From Arcuatula senhousia (lineage: Eukaryota > Mollusca > Bivalvia > Mytilida > Mytilidae), in NCBI GenBank assembly GCA_963971305.1, contig OZ020316.1, positions 15,518,745 through 15,582,744 on the forward strand: 64,000 nt of DNA. The letters run 5' to 3'. The position numbers and the translations under genes were made by a program. Under the pieces are notes generated by a model. The model worked only from the letters and a program-made list of their open reading frames with translations, searched no databases and had not been told where the DNA came from. This document shows, one piece after another, positions 22,501 through 32,694 of the stretch (positions are counted from its first letter, which is position 1; the number at the start of each line of letters is the position of its first letter).

Positions 22501-25500
22501 CATTTGTATATCAAATGTAGGGATAAATATATGTTGTTGTATTCAAATTTGACATAAATGGAAAATTCATAAAGATAAAATATTTAAAATCAAAATGAAA
22601 ACTAAGAATCAGATTAAAAATTTTAAATTGTGCCCAACCAACATTTTGGTCTGTAAAAACTTCATAAGAGACACCCAAACACCAAAATAGAATTGAAGAG
22701 CCAAGTAAGATACCTTATTTTAAATTGAAAAAAAAAACCCAACTTATGTTCAATTAATTCCCCTGAATCATGAGAATGATTTCTAAAAGCAGTATTTGGG
22801 AAAGTTGAAAATTCTTGCCTGACCAATAACAAAGGTCTGCAGGACCGATTGAATATTTTAATTGTAAATTTGACCAAATTCACCAGACTGAAGGCTAATT
22901 TGTAAATTTTTCATCGGACAGGTCCAACGGTCCGCCACATTTCGTGAAGACTGGAAAGCAATATACTTTTCATGCAAATCTTCATATGATTTAGTTCCCT
23001 TGTGTTAAGTTTCATCAAAATCCATCCAGCAGTTTAAGATAAGATGTGCTTAAGAGATATGTGGACAGAACGACCAACAGACAGACAGACAGACAGGCAG
23101 AGTGATTTCTACATTCCCCCAATTTTTGTATGACAAAGACTCACCCAGTCCCAGGTACTCTAGACCCACCAAATATAATCATGGTGTCTTTTATAATTGA
23201 AGCTGAATGCCCAGCAACTTTAGGAGGGTTCTGTCGTGAAATACTAGAAATCAGATACCATCGGTTATCCTCGGGTTTGTACATGTGTAGTTCAGAGAAA
23301 AATCCTGCAGCCTAAAAATAAAAGAAAAGGAGTTTACTGGATGCATGATTGATAAATAAAAAATCCCCCAAAAGTGGTACTGTACAATGTACAACTGAAA
23401 AAGATAAAGTGGCACGATATTGCACATTTAAAATGCTGAAATAGTCCTTCTTTAAAATTAGTGCATCATAAAATTTCAATATTCGAAAAGGATTTTTTAA
23501 GTTCAAAAGATTTTAATAAAACAATCTATATTGTTATATATCTGATTAGCTTAAGAGTTTTGACATTAAGAAAATGAATACCAAAAGTAATATATGCAAA
23601 AAATGGAAAGCAAATAACAAGATAAAAACAAAGAAAGCTCATGTGATTTTTTTCTTTTTTTCTCACAAACTATACAGTAAGAAAATTAATATTTGTCAAA
23701 GCAAAAATGGAGGCATGCTGATCCAAAGACAAAAGCCACAGACCTACAATTATGCATACATGTGATTCTGCCGCTTGGAGACTTTTTGACCCAACGCCAG
23801 TTCTCCCAATTTATAGCGTTATCTCCAACTTTTCTAAGACTTGAGTATTTTTTAGGTTTATCAAGTTCCTAATAGGTAGACTTCAAAATCTCAGGTCAAA
23901 GTGTGAATTGCAGTTCTTCAACTAATGTTTTTATAAGCAGTGGGAAATTAATCAGTTAGCCGGGTTTCTTCAGGGGTATTTACAGTACATGTACATGCTA
24001 GTGCCCTCATATCAATTAACATTAAAAATCTATTTGTCAATGCAATGAGTTAAAAATATCCCTTTCCAAATTCCAAATCTCCAGCCTTGTTGCAAAGGAT
24101 TTGTCACTAACAGTCACATGTATGATAATGGGACCCCATGCAGATTCTGAAAACCCAATACATGCATCATTGAGTGAGTGAGTGAGTTGGTGTTTTACGC
24201 CCGTGCAACGCTATATAGGTTATTTACAGGCAATGAACATGAAAAGGATGATACAATGAACATGAAATGATGATGATAAATGAAATATGGGATGGGGTGG
24301 GAAACACAGGGATGGTAAATTTTGAAGAACCACAGGAAAAGGGGAGAAGTGGGTAGGGGCGAAAAATTTAGCCTATGTGGTGCACTACTTGGCGGTCCAC
24401 AAAGGGGTCTTTTACGTGCATGAAGCATGGCATTCTCCACACACGTTGGCCCACTATGGTCGGCGGTCAGGGTTTCCGTATTATAGACCTGACAACCCCC
24501 GCGGACAAGGGCTACCCTATTCAGCCACCTAGGGTACACACTTTGTTGCTCTGTGGGCTGAGCACTGTCCCGACGTAAGAATCCCTATACCCATAGTCCC
24601 CTCTTACGACAAGCTAGGATCTGCTGCGGGCCTATTCCCCGCCCAGGCCCCGCACAGGACTTTACATAATGAAACTGGTCAATAAAATAACTACAAAACA
24701 AACCTGATGTAGAGGGTAGGGTGTGGGATGACTCCAGCCTCCAAACAAAACAAGACTATCTTTGTATACCAGCATACTGGAACATGCTTTAGGTGAAGGG
24801 TAGGTTCCTGAAATTTAAAATGTACACAGCTAACACCATTACTTTAATGAAAATCAATTAGGTTATTTTACAAACCAACATTTCAATTAAAGAATTCACT
24901 TTTTAAATGTTAAAAATATTTGATATGTATATCATTTTAAAAAAAATTTGTAGACTACAATTAGGAGTTGGAGCAATAAGATTTTTTTTATTCTTGAAGA
25001 AAGCATGTACACTATTATGTCTGCTAAATTTATTATTTACTACAATTAATAATTTTAAGGATCACATAGTAAGCAGATATTTGTTTCAAAATTTTTAAAA
25101 TTTGGTTAACTATTTGGTATTTCTTAATCTTATCAGTTTATCATGTATAAGTACCTGTGGCAAGTGGTCTTATCCATTCTCTTCTAGCTAGATCAAACCT
25201 CCAAAGGTCATTGAAGGTCGTGTTGGTGGAGGTACACCCTCCAAACACATACAGAGATCTGTCATAATAGCAAGCACAGTGTGAGTAACGCTCTGTAATG
25301 TGGGTTCCCATGTCGGGGCAAATCTTCGTCCACTCTATCTTACTATCATTTATTGAAGTGATAAAAGATTGTTTCTTCTTTCTTATTACACCTACAATTA
25401 AAAAGAAAAGGATTCAGAGGTTATACTTTACAGGATATCTAGAAAATGTGTCAAAAACAAAAATGGCCCAATTTGGTTCAACAGGAAAAAGATGAGCCAC

Positions 25501-28500
25501 AGGCCTGAAATCGAATCCCACATTATGGGACCCACCCTGAAGCTGTATTCCAAATATCAAATGGCTGTGATAAGTAGTTGCTGAGAAAAGTATTACGAAA
25601 ATTTCTTTCCTGTCCGCCTGCTTCCCGACATTCACCATTTTATAACCCGGATTTTTCACTCTGTGAAATCGGCCAAAAACTACAATTCAGTATTCGAAGT
25701 CATTCTTATTTATCAATGTTTATTAAATGGTTTAAGGTGGGATGTTGCTTACATTAAAAACAACATTACGATAAAAAAATGTACATGTACACTGAAAAAT
25801 CTTTCTGAACATTATATATTGTGTCAGATTCTATTGCTTTTTTGAGTATATTAAGAGGCAATGTTAACAAGACTGTATCTTTAAAACAAAATCTGCAACA
25901 TATCCTTTATTTTACATCAATGCATTGCAAATATTTCAAGGAATAGTTAGTTTTTGGTCATTATTTGGAAATCTAAAGTCCTTTTGTGTGTAGAAAAGTA
26001 AAAGTAAATTTTCCTATAAGCCTTTGTTACTTTCCTGCAAAAACTGCTGTTTTCAAATGCATATATGGATAAAACAAAAGTCCCTAACCCCCATTGTTCA
26101 GGTGTAGGTAATCATCGAATTTGAGTCAAAGTTAGAGTTTCAAGTTAAAGTTTGAGTTACGACTTGAGTTCGAGTTAAAGTTTGAGTTACGACTTGAGTT
26201 CGAGTTAAAGTTTGAGTTACACAAAAGGAGTTGGATATTTATTTTAAGCTGAATTACATATTAATGTTGTCAAACATAACTTGAAACTGTTTAAATAAAT
26301 ATTACTATATATGATTAAAAACAAATAAATAATTGCTATGAAAATCACTATTTCGAGTTAGCTCAAATCTTAACTTGAACCAGAAAAATAACTCAAACTT
26401 TAACATGTTTAACTTGAACTCGAATCTTAACTCCAACTATAACTTTAATTGTAACTCAAACTTTAACTCATACTCTAACTCTGACTCCAACTCGATGATT
26501 AACTACACCCATTTTTCCCCAAACAGGAAATACTGTCAATACACATACTTTTTTATTTGACTTATAATGAATAAGAATAAGAATGGCTTTATTTCCAATC
26601 AGAGACCCTGAAGGGGCGAAAAATCAGATACAATGATTATGACAGTGTTCTCCTCGGAAATTTTCAATAGCATCCTGATATTTTCAGATTTCACAATAGT
26701 ATTTTTAGCTTTGAAATTATAGCATCACATTTCTTAAGAAATGTATTAAAGAAGATTTCAGATTCATGTAGCATCACATTTGAACTAGATAGCATCACAT
26801 TGCCAGGATGCTAAAAGAACCTTGGGAAACACTGTATGATAATTATACAATATACATGTGAAAAAATGCATGTAATAATAGAATCTTACCAAATTGAAGT
26901 TGCATTCACAACATTCTGATGTATTTGTCTGTACAGGTAAATTTTTTGTGTAATTTTGTTTTTAATTATCATAATCTTGCTCAGATTCTTCACAGTTGGA
27001 AATAAGAACCCTACCACCAGCCAGAGACTTTTTGGCAGGGATGGCTAAAACTCATGAGAATTTGACTGGTTGTATAGTAAAAACAGAAAAAATATCAATT
27101 CAGGGTTGGTTACTTTTTCAGTGAATTTTCTACCCGGTCAGCTTACATGTACATCTCAAGAAGAATTAATACATGTATGTATAGCATCCAAACTAATTAT
27201 CATGGGTAGGACATTCATTGAAAAAGTAACCAGCCCTGAATTGAAATTCTACCTGTTTTTACTTCATATAACATGTCAAAATTGTGATATGAACAAGGTA
27301 CATGTACATGTAGGAGATGAACTCCATTATCTGTTGGAATGTCCCAAAGTACAGGCTAAAACTACACTCTTTTTAAAATCATTATTATGGGAGCGTAGCG
27401 AAGCTCACTATTGTAGAGAGTCTGCCAAATTGCACGAGACTCAAAATACTATGGAAGAAAAATCGTTCTCACCGGAAACATTCGATTTTCGGAACTTTTC
27501 AAAAATGTCTGCGCATGCTGAAAAATTGCGGGAAATAGTAATACATCGTCCCAAATTATCACGTCCCAGGCATTATTCGAAATTATCAATGGAATAGATT
27601 ATATTTTTGTATATACGCGAGCTTTTAACCCTTCAGCTGCCAACATAATTTCTATTGTTTTATTATGTAATGCTGAATAAAAAATATCATAATTGACTAA
27701 ATGTGTTACTTGATTCAATTGATCATATCTCTGTTATTTTTTATCATAGACCAATAAAAGTTATATGTATGTGTATTGTTGGATTCTCTAGTTTTCATTT
27801 TTCTTGTATGTTGGTGTTTACGAGCAAGTTTTACCTGTACAGGTGCAAATAAAGGTGAAAATATATAAGGTTTTATAATTGAATGGTTTAAACCATTGAA
27901 CAAGAATAAAAATTTGTAACAATGTTACTTTAGCCATTATTAATCTTCAGAAAAAAATTTTATGCTAAAAAAGTTCATAAAAATCCCAGGTATATCTACA
28001 GGTAAGGCACAGGTATGTCAAAAACTCGTTAACTGTGAAAATGGTAAAACTGGTCGAAAAAATAATAACTTTTTAGTTGAAACATCATAATAACACATGT
28101 TATGACTATATATTTGTTCAATCTGATTCAGGTTGTTCATTTTCAACATCAGGTAAAAAAAACTGCCCTGTAATTGTACATGGTGTTATCCAATCAAAGC
28201 ATTTTGGCATGCACAGAGGATCATAGAGCAAAACTGCAGTCTAAACACATTAGGACCAATAAAATTATGTCACATCTCTTCTAATTAGGAAATATGGGTG
28301 TCCACTACTTCAAACATTGACCAATATTGCTGAAAACATTCTTTTTCCAGTAGTCCCATAGCAAAAGTCAATCCCAGAAAGACCTACGTAGTTTTTTCAG
28401 TCCAACATTTTTCAGAATTTTTTACGAGAAAAAGCGTCCTGTCTGCTTCATTGACTAAAATATTTATCATATATCGTTTTAATCAGTCCAACGGTCGTCC

Positions 28501-31294
28501 TTTCTGCCGAACATCTTTTGTTTCACGGCTGAACAGGGCATTGAAAACATCAGTCATCTCAGAGAGATCAAATTATTTCGAGAAAAAAAAATTGAACATC
28601 GTCTGGAAAATCCCTGCCAGTATTTGGCAAAAAATCACTCAAGGATAAAGTTACAAATAATTTTCGATTGTTAATCATCAAATCTTCAGATTTAAATCCT
28701 GTAAAAACCCTCTTTGACATCACAACCGTTCATAAAATTGATGACTTCTTCGTCATCACTCTAATTTACATCCGCCATTTTGAGACATTTTTCAATCACA
28801 TTTATTTACTTTTTATTTTTCATGATAAACAGTAAAAACACCCGAGAAACCCGAAAATAATTGAAATTTTATCCAATCACAACCGTTAAAAGAATTAACA
28901 TACGTCATTTCCGATAAGGATTTCCCTTTGTTGCTTAGAAACTACGATAAACATGTGGGTCCGAGAAACGACAATAGTCGCGCGTAGCAATGCCAGTTTG
29001 AATAATCAGAACGACAATTGTCGCGCGTAGCAGGCTAAGGGTTAAGGCAATGTCTTTCTCATATTATGACAAGTATCCAAATCTCAGGACTTTAAACAAT
29101 GAACAACTTTTTATATGGATCATGTCAAATGAAGAAACCACTTTTGTTGACTCTCTTTGCTCTTTATTAGAATCTAGTGATCTAATTTCTAAAAAAAGTC
29201 TGTGCATGTGTTAAAAAACAGTCGGAATTAAATTACAATGTAGAGTACTCTATAGCATATTGTCACTAATCAGTCAGGGGCGTAACTTAAATAAGTTATT
29301 ACAGAAAAATAACAGTCATGTGTTATTAGAGGCGTTTTTTTTAGTTGTCTTCTCTTGATTATGTATAATTTTCTTAATCTCTAATAACATGTGGCTGTTA
29401 TTTTTTTAAGCAACCATTTCATTTTCTGTTTGAATTAGACTCTGTAGATCTCTAAACCTCTTTGCGCAGTGACTTAATTGATAGAATTTACTAATGGCTT
29501 ATCAATGAGGTAAACATATTTATATGCGAGCGAAGCGAAGCTCTCTATTGTACAGAGTCTGCCAAATTGCACGAGACTCAAAATACGATGGTTGAAAATA
29601 AATTCTGTCTCGCTACTCGGAATGCATCTGGAATTTACGAAAATACCGGGTCTCGCGTTAGCGAGACCCTTTATTTTCGCTTATTTATTTACAAACGGTA
29701 ACAAAACAAAACCTTTTCTTGTTGTTAATGACAATAACTTTCTCAATAAAAAATAACTTTCTAACGAACAAACACTAGTTGTTTTGTTTTTACAGAAATA
29801 TGGCTTTCTCTCGCGAGATCGAATTCGTGACCTTTTACCCATAGTGCATAGTCATGCGCAGAAAAATTGTGGGAGTTTCGGAACTTTTCATAACACAGAT
29901 TCATTAAAATAAAGTGATCAGCAACTGTTTTTCTACATATGTAAGATAATTTGGTCCTACCTGATCTGAAAATAAAATCCTAATCCATCCTTATCCTATG
30001 TGGTCCCTCAAACTGACAAAGTTAAATGATCATTTGGATACGTCGTCATTTTCCACCAGGTTTCTAAATCAATTTTTTGCAGACAGTACTTGGCAATTAT
30101 AGATACGGGTATACAAAAAATATAACAAAACCTGGCAGACTGAGAGCGGTGACATTTTGATGTCGTCTGCTTGTCGAATGATATCATGTGACTGAAGGAT
30201 CGATTAAGTTATGGATGATGATGTCCCGGCCGCAAACCATATTTTGGCGTTTTTACGGATAATACATTTTTTTCAAATAAATTATTAAATTTTTATCCAA
30301 AAGTGGACCCTCTTAGCTATTGATTCTGCCGAGGGTATTTTGACATTTTTTCCAGATCCAATTAAGGTTAATTCAACCTAGTTTTGGTTGCACCTATTAT
30401 ATTGATTTTGTATCTTCGCGAGCTTTTGGGGCAGAGCCATTATCATATTAATGAACCATACCAAATCAATGATACAAGGCTTTTAGTGATGCCTCTTGAC
30501 TGTAATAACAATCATTTGTTATTATGTGTAAGATAAGATAATATAAGATAAGATAATATTTATTTAAAGTCGATATAGGTTAATAACATTTTGTTTTCTA
30601 ATAACTATGGCCTGTTATTACAGATAACAGTGAACACTTTAAACCCCATGTCATTGATTTGGTATGATTCATTGTAAATGTGGTTATTAGATTGAGAAAC
30701 AATTGGTTAAATCTATCAATTAAGTCACTGCGCAAAGATGTAGAGAGATCCAAAGAGGCTAATTCAAGCATAAAATGGAATGATTGCTTCAAAAATTAAC
30801 CACCACATGTTATTACAGATTCAGAAAATTACACATAATCAAGATAAGACAACTAAAAAAACCACCTCTAATAACACATGACTGTTATTTTTCTGTAATA
30901 ACTTATTTAAGTTCATATAGGGCATGAAATGTGCACCCAATTGAGACCCTCCTAATTTGTAACCCCCATTAACTCTTTGGTTACACCTGGTTACATTGGT
31001 AACATTAGTTTCTGGAACTAGAAATCATGTACAAGACCCATAAAAATATACAGTAGTCAACTGCAAATAAAACAAATTCATAACCCGGTTCAACAAATGT
31101 TCAAAAATTATGTACTACTGTGTACAGCTTTCAATCAAATAAATACCAGTGACAAGACGATGCCATCGATGACAAACCATCATCGACGACTTGAGATCAC
31201 GATAAGGAGACAAATTAGATAAAATGTACTCCAAGATCTCCTCTGGTAACTCATTTATGTTCATGTTTGTTTTTTCTTCAACATCCATTTCCAT
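18672..31294 (-). CDS. FBXO42: FBXO42: F-box and Kelch-repeat SCF ubiquitin ligase adaptor, 8 coding exons
   Basis: Coding exons in transcript order: 31294-31147, 25391-25155, 24807-24704, 23311-23145, 22412-22316, 21866-21810, 21108-20992, 19559-18672. All junctions are GT..AG with consistent phases and sum to 1815 nt (604 aa plus TAG; human FBXO42 is 717 aa). Residues 13-50 are an F-box ([16 protein letters not shown]); four Kelch blades follow with FGG/IGG cores ([33 protein letters not shown]). A Ser/Gln-rich low-complexity linker precedes a conserved C-terminal strand ([10 protein letters not shown]). Family knowledge: the F-box binds SKP1 and the Kelch propeller recruits substrates to the CUL1 ligase; in humans p53 has been reported as a target. 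I chose ATG 31294 (ACAAAATGG context); ATG 31288 is also possible, and an upstream in-frame ATG at 31393 seems less likely. The first intron (5.8 kb) is full of transposon debris. Confidence 0.93.
19560..20991. other. FBXO42 intron 7, mostly a pearl-like insertion
   Basis: Bounded by the exon 7 donor and exon 8 acceptor. The 19843-20939 part is a mobile element (separate entry); the rest is AT-rich intron. Confidence 0.7.
19843..20939 (+). mobile_element. pearl-like element, copy B (5 core repeats)
   Basis: Same left end (ACAAGAGTTAACACGAAAGT) and right end (GTCCCGCTCTGCTTCGCAGGC) as copy A. Five cores are spaced 172-185 bp apart, judged by the ATGCATACC landmark at 20087, 20272, 20446, 20620 and 20792. 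The 163-aa frame is a repeat translation. Confidence 0.75.
20992..21108 (-). CDS. FBXO42: FBXO42 exon 7: end of blade 4
   Basis: [17 protein letters not shown] ... [13 protein letters not shown], 39 codons, phase 0 at both ends. Donor GTAAGA. Confidence 0.92.
21109..21809. other. FBXO42 intron 6
   Basis: Contains a fragment GACGTTAAACTCCCCAGTCAGTCAG (around 21545), typical of dispersed repeat tails, and a G-rich tract at 21759-21771. No other feature. Confidence 0.5.
21810..21866 (-). CDS. FBXO42: FBXO42 exon 6: start of blade 4
   Basis: A 57-bp microexon-like unit of 19 codons, [19 protein letters not shown], phase 0 at both ends. Acceptor TTATGCAG, donor GTATAC. Confidence 0.92.
21867..23144. 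other. FBXO42 introns 4 and 5 sequence (exon 5 lies within)
   Basis: Mostly plain AT-rich intron. 22890-23125 is a copy of the GTTTCATCAAAATC...GTGGACAGA repeat also found at 440 and 60050, ending in a (CAGA)n tract. Confidence 0.5.
22316..22412 (-). CDS. FBXO42: FBXO42 exon 5: end of blade 3
   Basis: [17 protein letters not shown] then [10 protein letters not shown]. Acceptor ACTTTTACAG, donor GTAGGA. Confidence 0.92.
23145..23311 (-). CDS. FBXO42: FBXO42 exon 4: end of blade 2, start of blade 3
   Basis: [18 protein letters not shown] ... [21 protein letters not shown], ending in a split Gly (phase 2). Acceptor TTATTTTTAG, donor GTGAGT. Confidence 0.92.
24172..24660. repeat. interspersed repeat in FBXO42 intron 3 (GAGTGAGTGAGT...TTACGACAAGC)
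   Basis: Begins with a (GAGT)n tract and GTGTTTTACGCCC. It ends with ATAGTCCCCTCTTACGACAAGC and a GC-rich tail, clearly more GC-rich than its surroundings. It resembles mollusc SINE-like families (recollection, not verified). Open frames on both strands here are element translations. The rest of the intron (23312-24703) has no other feature. Confidence 0.5.
24704..24807 (-). CDS. FBXO42: FBXO42 exon 3: second Kelch blade
   Basis: [16 protein letters not shown] then [17 protein letters not shown]. Acceptor AAATTTCAG, donor GTTTGTT. Confidence 0.92.
25155..25391 (-). CDS. FBXO42: FBXO42 exon 2: linker and first Kelch blade
   Basis: Acceptor TACAATTGTAG's AG (TTGTAG), donor GTACTT. Contains [29 protein letters not shown] and [10 protein letters not shown], closely matching vertebrate FBXO42. 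Confidence 0.92.
25455..25680. repeat. interspersed 200-230 bp repeat, copy 3
   Basis: Carries the family order CAAAAATGGCCC, ACAGGAAAAAGATGAGCC, TTATGGGACC, CAAATATCAAATGGCTGTGA, GTTGCTGAGAAA, GACATTCACCATTTTATAAC, TCACTCTGTGAAAT. Lies in FBXO42 intron 1. Confidence 0.65.
26095..26520. mobile_element. palindromic element made of GAGTT/AACTC repeats
   Basis: The left arm 26098-26225 (GTGTAGGTAATCATCGAATT, then repeated GAGTTCGAGTTAAAGTTTGAG) is mirrored by 26355-26512 (AACTTTAAC...AACTCGATGATTAACTACAC). A related single arm is at 36064-36250. A likely hairpin-forming MITE in FBXO42 intron 1. Confidence 0.65.
26568..26640 (-). repeat. LINE-like 3' tail, minus strand
   Basis: Read on the minus strand, GCCCCTTCAGGGTCTCTG is followed by GGAAATAAAGCC and (ATTCTT)n. 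The same arrangement occurs on the plus strand at 58377-58430. It looks like a retroposon 3' end with its simple-sequence tail. Confidence 0.45.
27098..27243. mobile_element. 145-bp hairpin MITE
   Basis: AATTCAGGGTTGGTTACTTTTTCA at the left is matched by TGAAAAAGTAACCAGCCCTGAATT at the right. It is inserted within the open stretch 27070-27597 and accounts for the first third of that frame. Confidence 0.65.
27244..27388 (+). pseudogene. retrotransposon (LINE-type) fragment, C-terminal CCHC-like region
   Basis: Translates as [19 protein letters not shown] then [15 protein letters not shown] and LFLKSLL. The Cys-X2-Cys, His and Cys spacing followed by ECP is typical of the C-terminus of mollusc non-LTR retrotransposon polyproteins. 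A microsatellite (ACATGTACATGTA) sits inside. The continuation may be at 29045-29205 (YYDKYPNL...[10 protein letters not shown]), interrupted by about 1.65 kb. Family-level assignment is inferred. Confidence 0.4.
27389..29040. mobile_element. probable insertion splitting the LINE fragment
   Basis: Begins GGGAGCGTAGCGAAGCTCAC followed by TCTGCCAAATTGCACGAGAC. The same start recurs at 29527-29590 inside another element. CGCGAGCTTTT occurs at 27616 and at 30417. Near the right end, ACGACAAT(A/T)GTCGCGCGTAGCA occurs twice (28969-29030). No coding frame recognised in the middle (27600-28950). Confidence 0.4.
29045..29210 (+). pseudogene. possible continuation of the LINE fragment
   Basis: Reads [19 protein letters not shown] then [19 protein letters not shown], which resembles the last ~50 residues of mollusc LINE ORF2 proteins. 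A stop follows after SLCMC. Confidence 0.35.
29284..30915. mobile_element. 1.6-kb element with about 220-bp terminal inverted repeats
   Basis: Left arm 29284-29500 (AACTTAAATAAGTTATTACA, GTCATGTGTTATTAGAGG, TTTGCGCAGTGACTTAATTG) is inverted at 30690-30915. The arms are rich in TAATAACA motifs. The inside holds a copy of the GAGCGAAGCGAAGCTCTC sequence also found at 27389. No transposase frame. Lies in FBXO42 intron 1. Confidence 0.72.
31147..31294 (-). CDS. FBXO42: FBXO42 exon 1: start and F-box
   Basis: Encodes MEMDVEEK, then the F-box ending HRWHRLVTG. Donor GTATTTATTTG in phase 1; the split Gly codon is completed by GT of the next exon. Confidence 0.88.
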
Positions 31295-32690
31295 TTTGTT
31301 GGTGTAGGGAAAAATCTTAAGATAATCCGAATAGAATTTTTGGGGGCATGCCAAAAACATGATGTGGATCATCTTTTTTTTTTTTAATAACATTTTTCCT
31401 GGGTATTAACCATGTTTTACGACAAAATATTTAGTTAACATGAACAAATGAGATATTTTTTAATATCTTATATCGTAAAACTAGAGTTAGGCCTTATAAA
31501 GTAGTTTTTTTTTTGTTCGTTTTTCGGGATTGAATGATATAATTTAGCACCACGTGATTTTCGTTCGGAATTCTTTTGATTTTTTCTTCCAAAATTTCAA
31601 GTTTCATGCTTTTAACAGTTTAATTGAAAAAGTTACTAACAGATCACAGAATAGAAAAGGTTGTACCAGCAGCTGCACACAATCTTATCACACATTAAAA
31701 TCTTAATCTGACATACATTATGAATAATTTCCCCCTATGAGTATGACTTTCTTGCTACTCTTGTTGCCTGTTGGACTGAGCAAAGCTGAGCAGAGCAGTG
31801 CAGTGTAAATGTGCTGTTAGTCTTTAGGGCTCCCACTGGATCAAAGACAACCTTCAGTCTTCCCGAAATGTACCTTTCCGCTGGACCTGACTGGCAAAAA
31901 ATAGGAAAATTTCACTGTGGTCAAGTCTGGCATATTTGAGGGGGCTGATGAGTTTATTTCGTTCTCCGTTACTGGTAATTTTTATTTTCCATGAATTGTG
32001 ATTTGCTGAAATTTTTTTCTGTGCATTGTGAAAGGATATTGCACGTGAACGGTTCTCAGCAAAGAATTTTGACCATATTTCTGTGTTTCGTTATTTCCAT
32101 TTTTTATTCTTTGTGATTTGTGATCAGGACCCCCATATTTGTTAAATAATTTTACAAAAGAAATACGAAGTCGATCCAGCAGTACATGTATTTGTTTATA
32201 TGTAGGTTCAACAAGCCAAAATCAATTTTGGCAATGACTGAAACTTGTAATCTGAAGACTTATAACGAGCAACTTTCCAAAACTATTTTGTGAACAACCA
32301 TTGATTTCCTTGAAGATTTGTTGAAAACGATCTGGGTCCTCAATGAGGGAAGCCGCTACAATTCAAGGGTTGCACTATATATCCGTTCCGGATTTGATTT
32401 GTCATTTAGACAAGGTCTAAGGGGTCACAGGGAGGAAAATAGACGTCATTCAACAAGGGACAAAGGGAACGGCATTTTCTATCAACGATTCTTCTGTAAT
32501 TATTCAACGTATAGGGTAAATATAATTTGTAACTGACAAATAAACCAACCATCAACATTTCCAACCCATAAAAAATCAATCTTGAATGAAAATAAAGAAA
32601 TTACTTTGTCCATGTTGTCCATTAGTAATTTTTTTACCAGTTTCTCCTCATTTGGCTAAAATAGTGACCGATCCAGCAAATGCACAACCA
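31295..32690. promoter_or_regulatory. FBXO42 upstream region (promoter presumed here)
   Basis: No TATA box or CpG-rich block is evident. Sequence is AT-rich, with GCTGAGCAGAGCAGTGCAGTG at 31785-31805. The 5'UTR and start site cannot be placed from sequence. The 72-aa frame at 32318-32536 has no support. Confidence 0.25.
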
Positions 32691-32694
32691 GTGT

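Noticed and set aside
27070..27597. 175-aa open frame as a single gene
   Set aside because: It is a chimera of a hairpin MITE, a LINE fragment and another inserted element.
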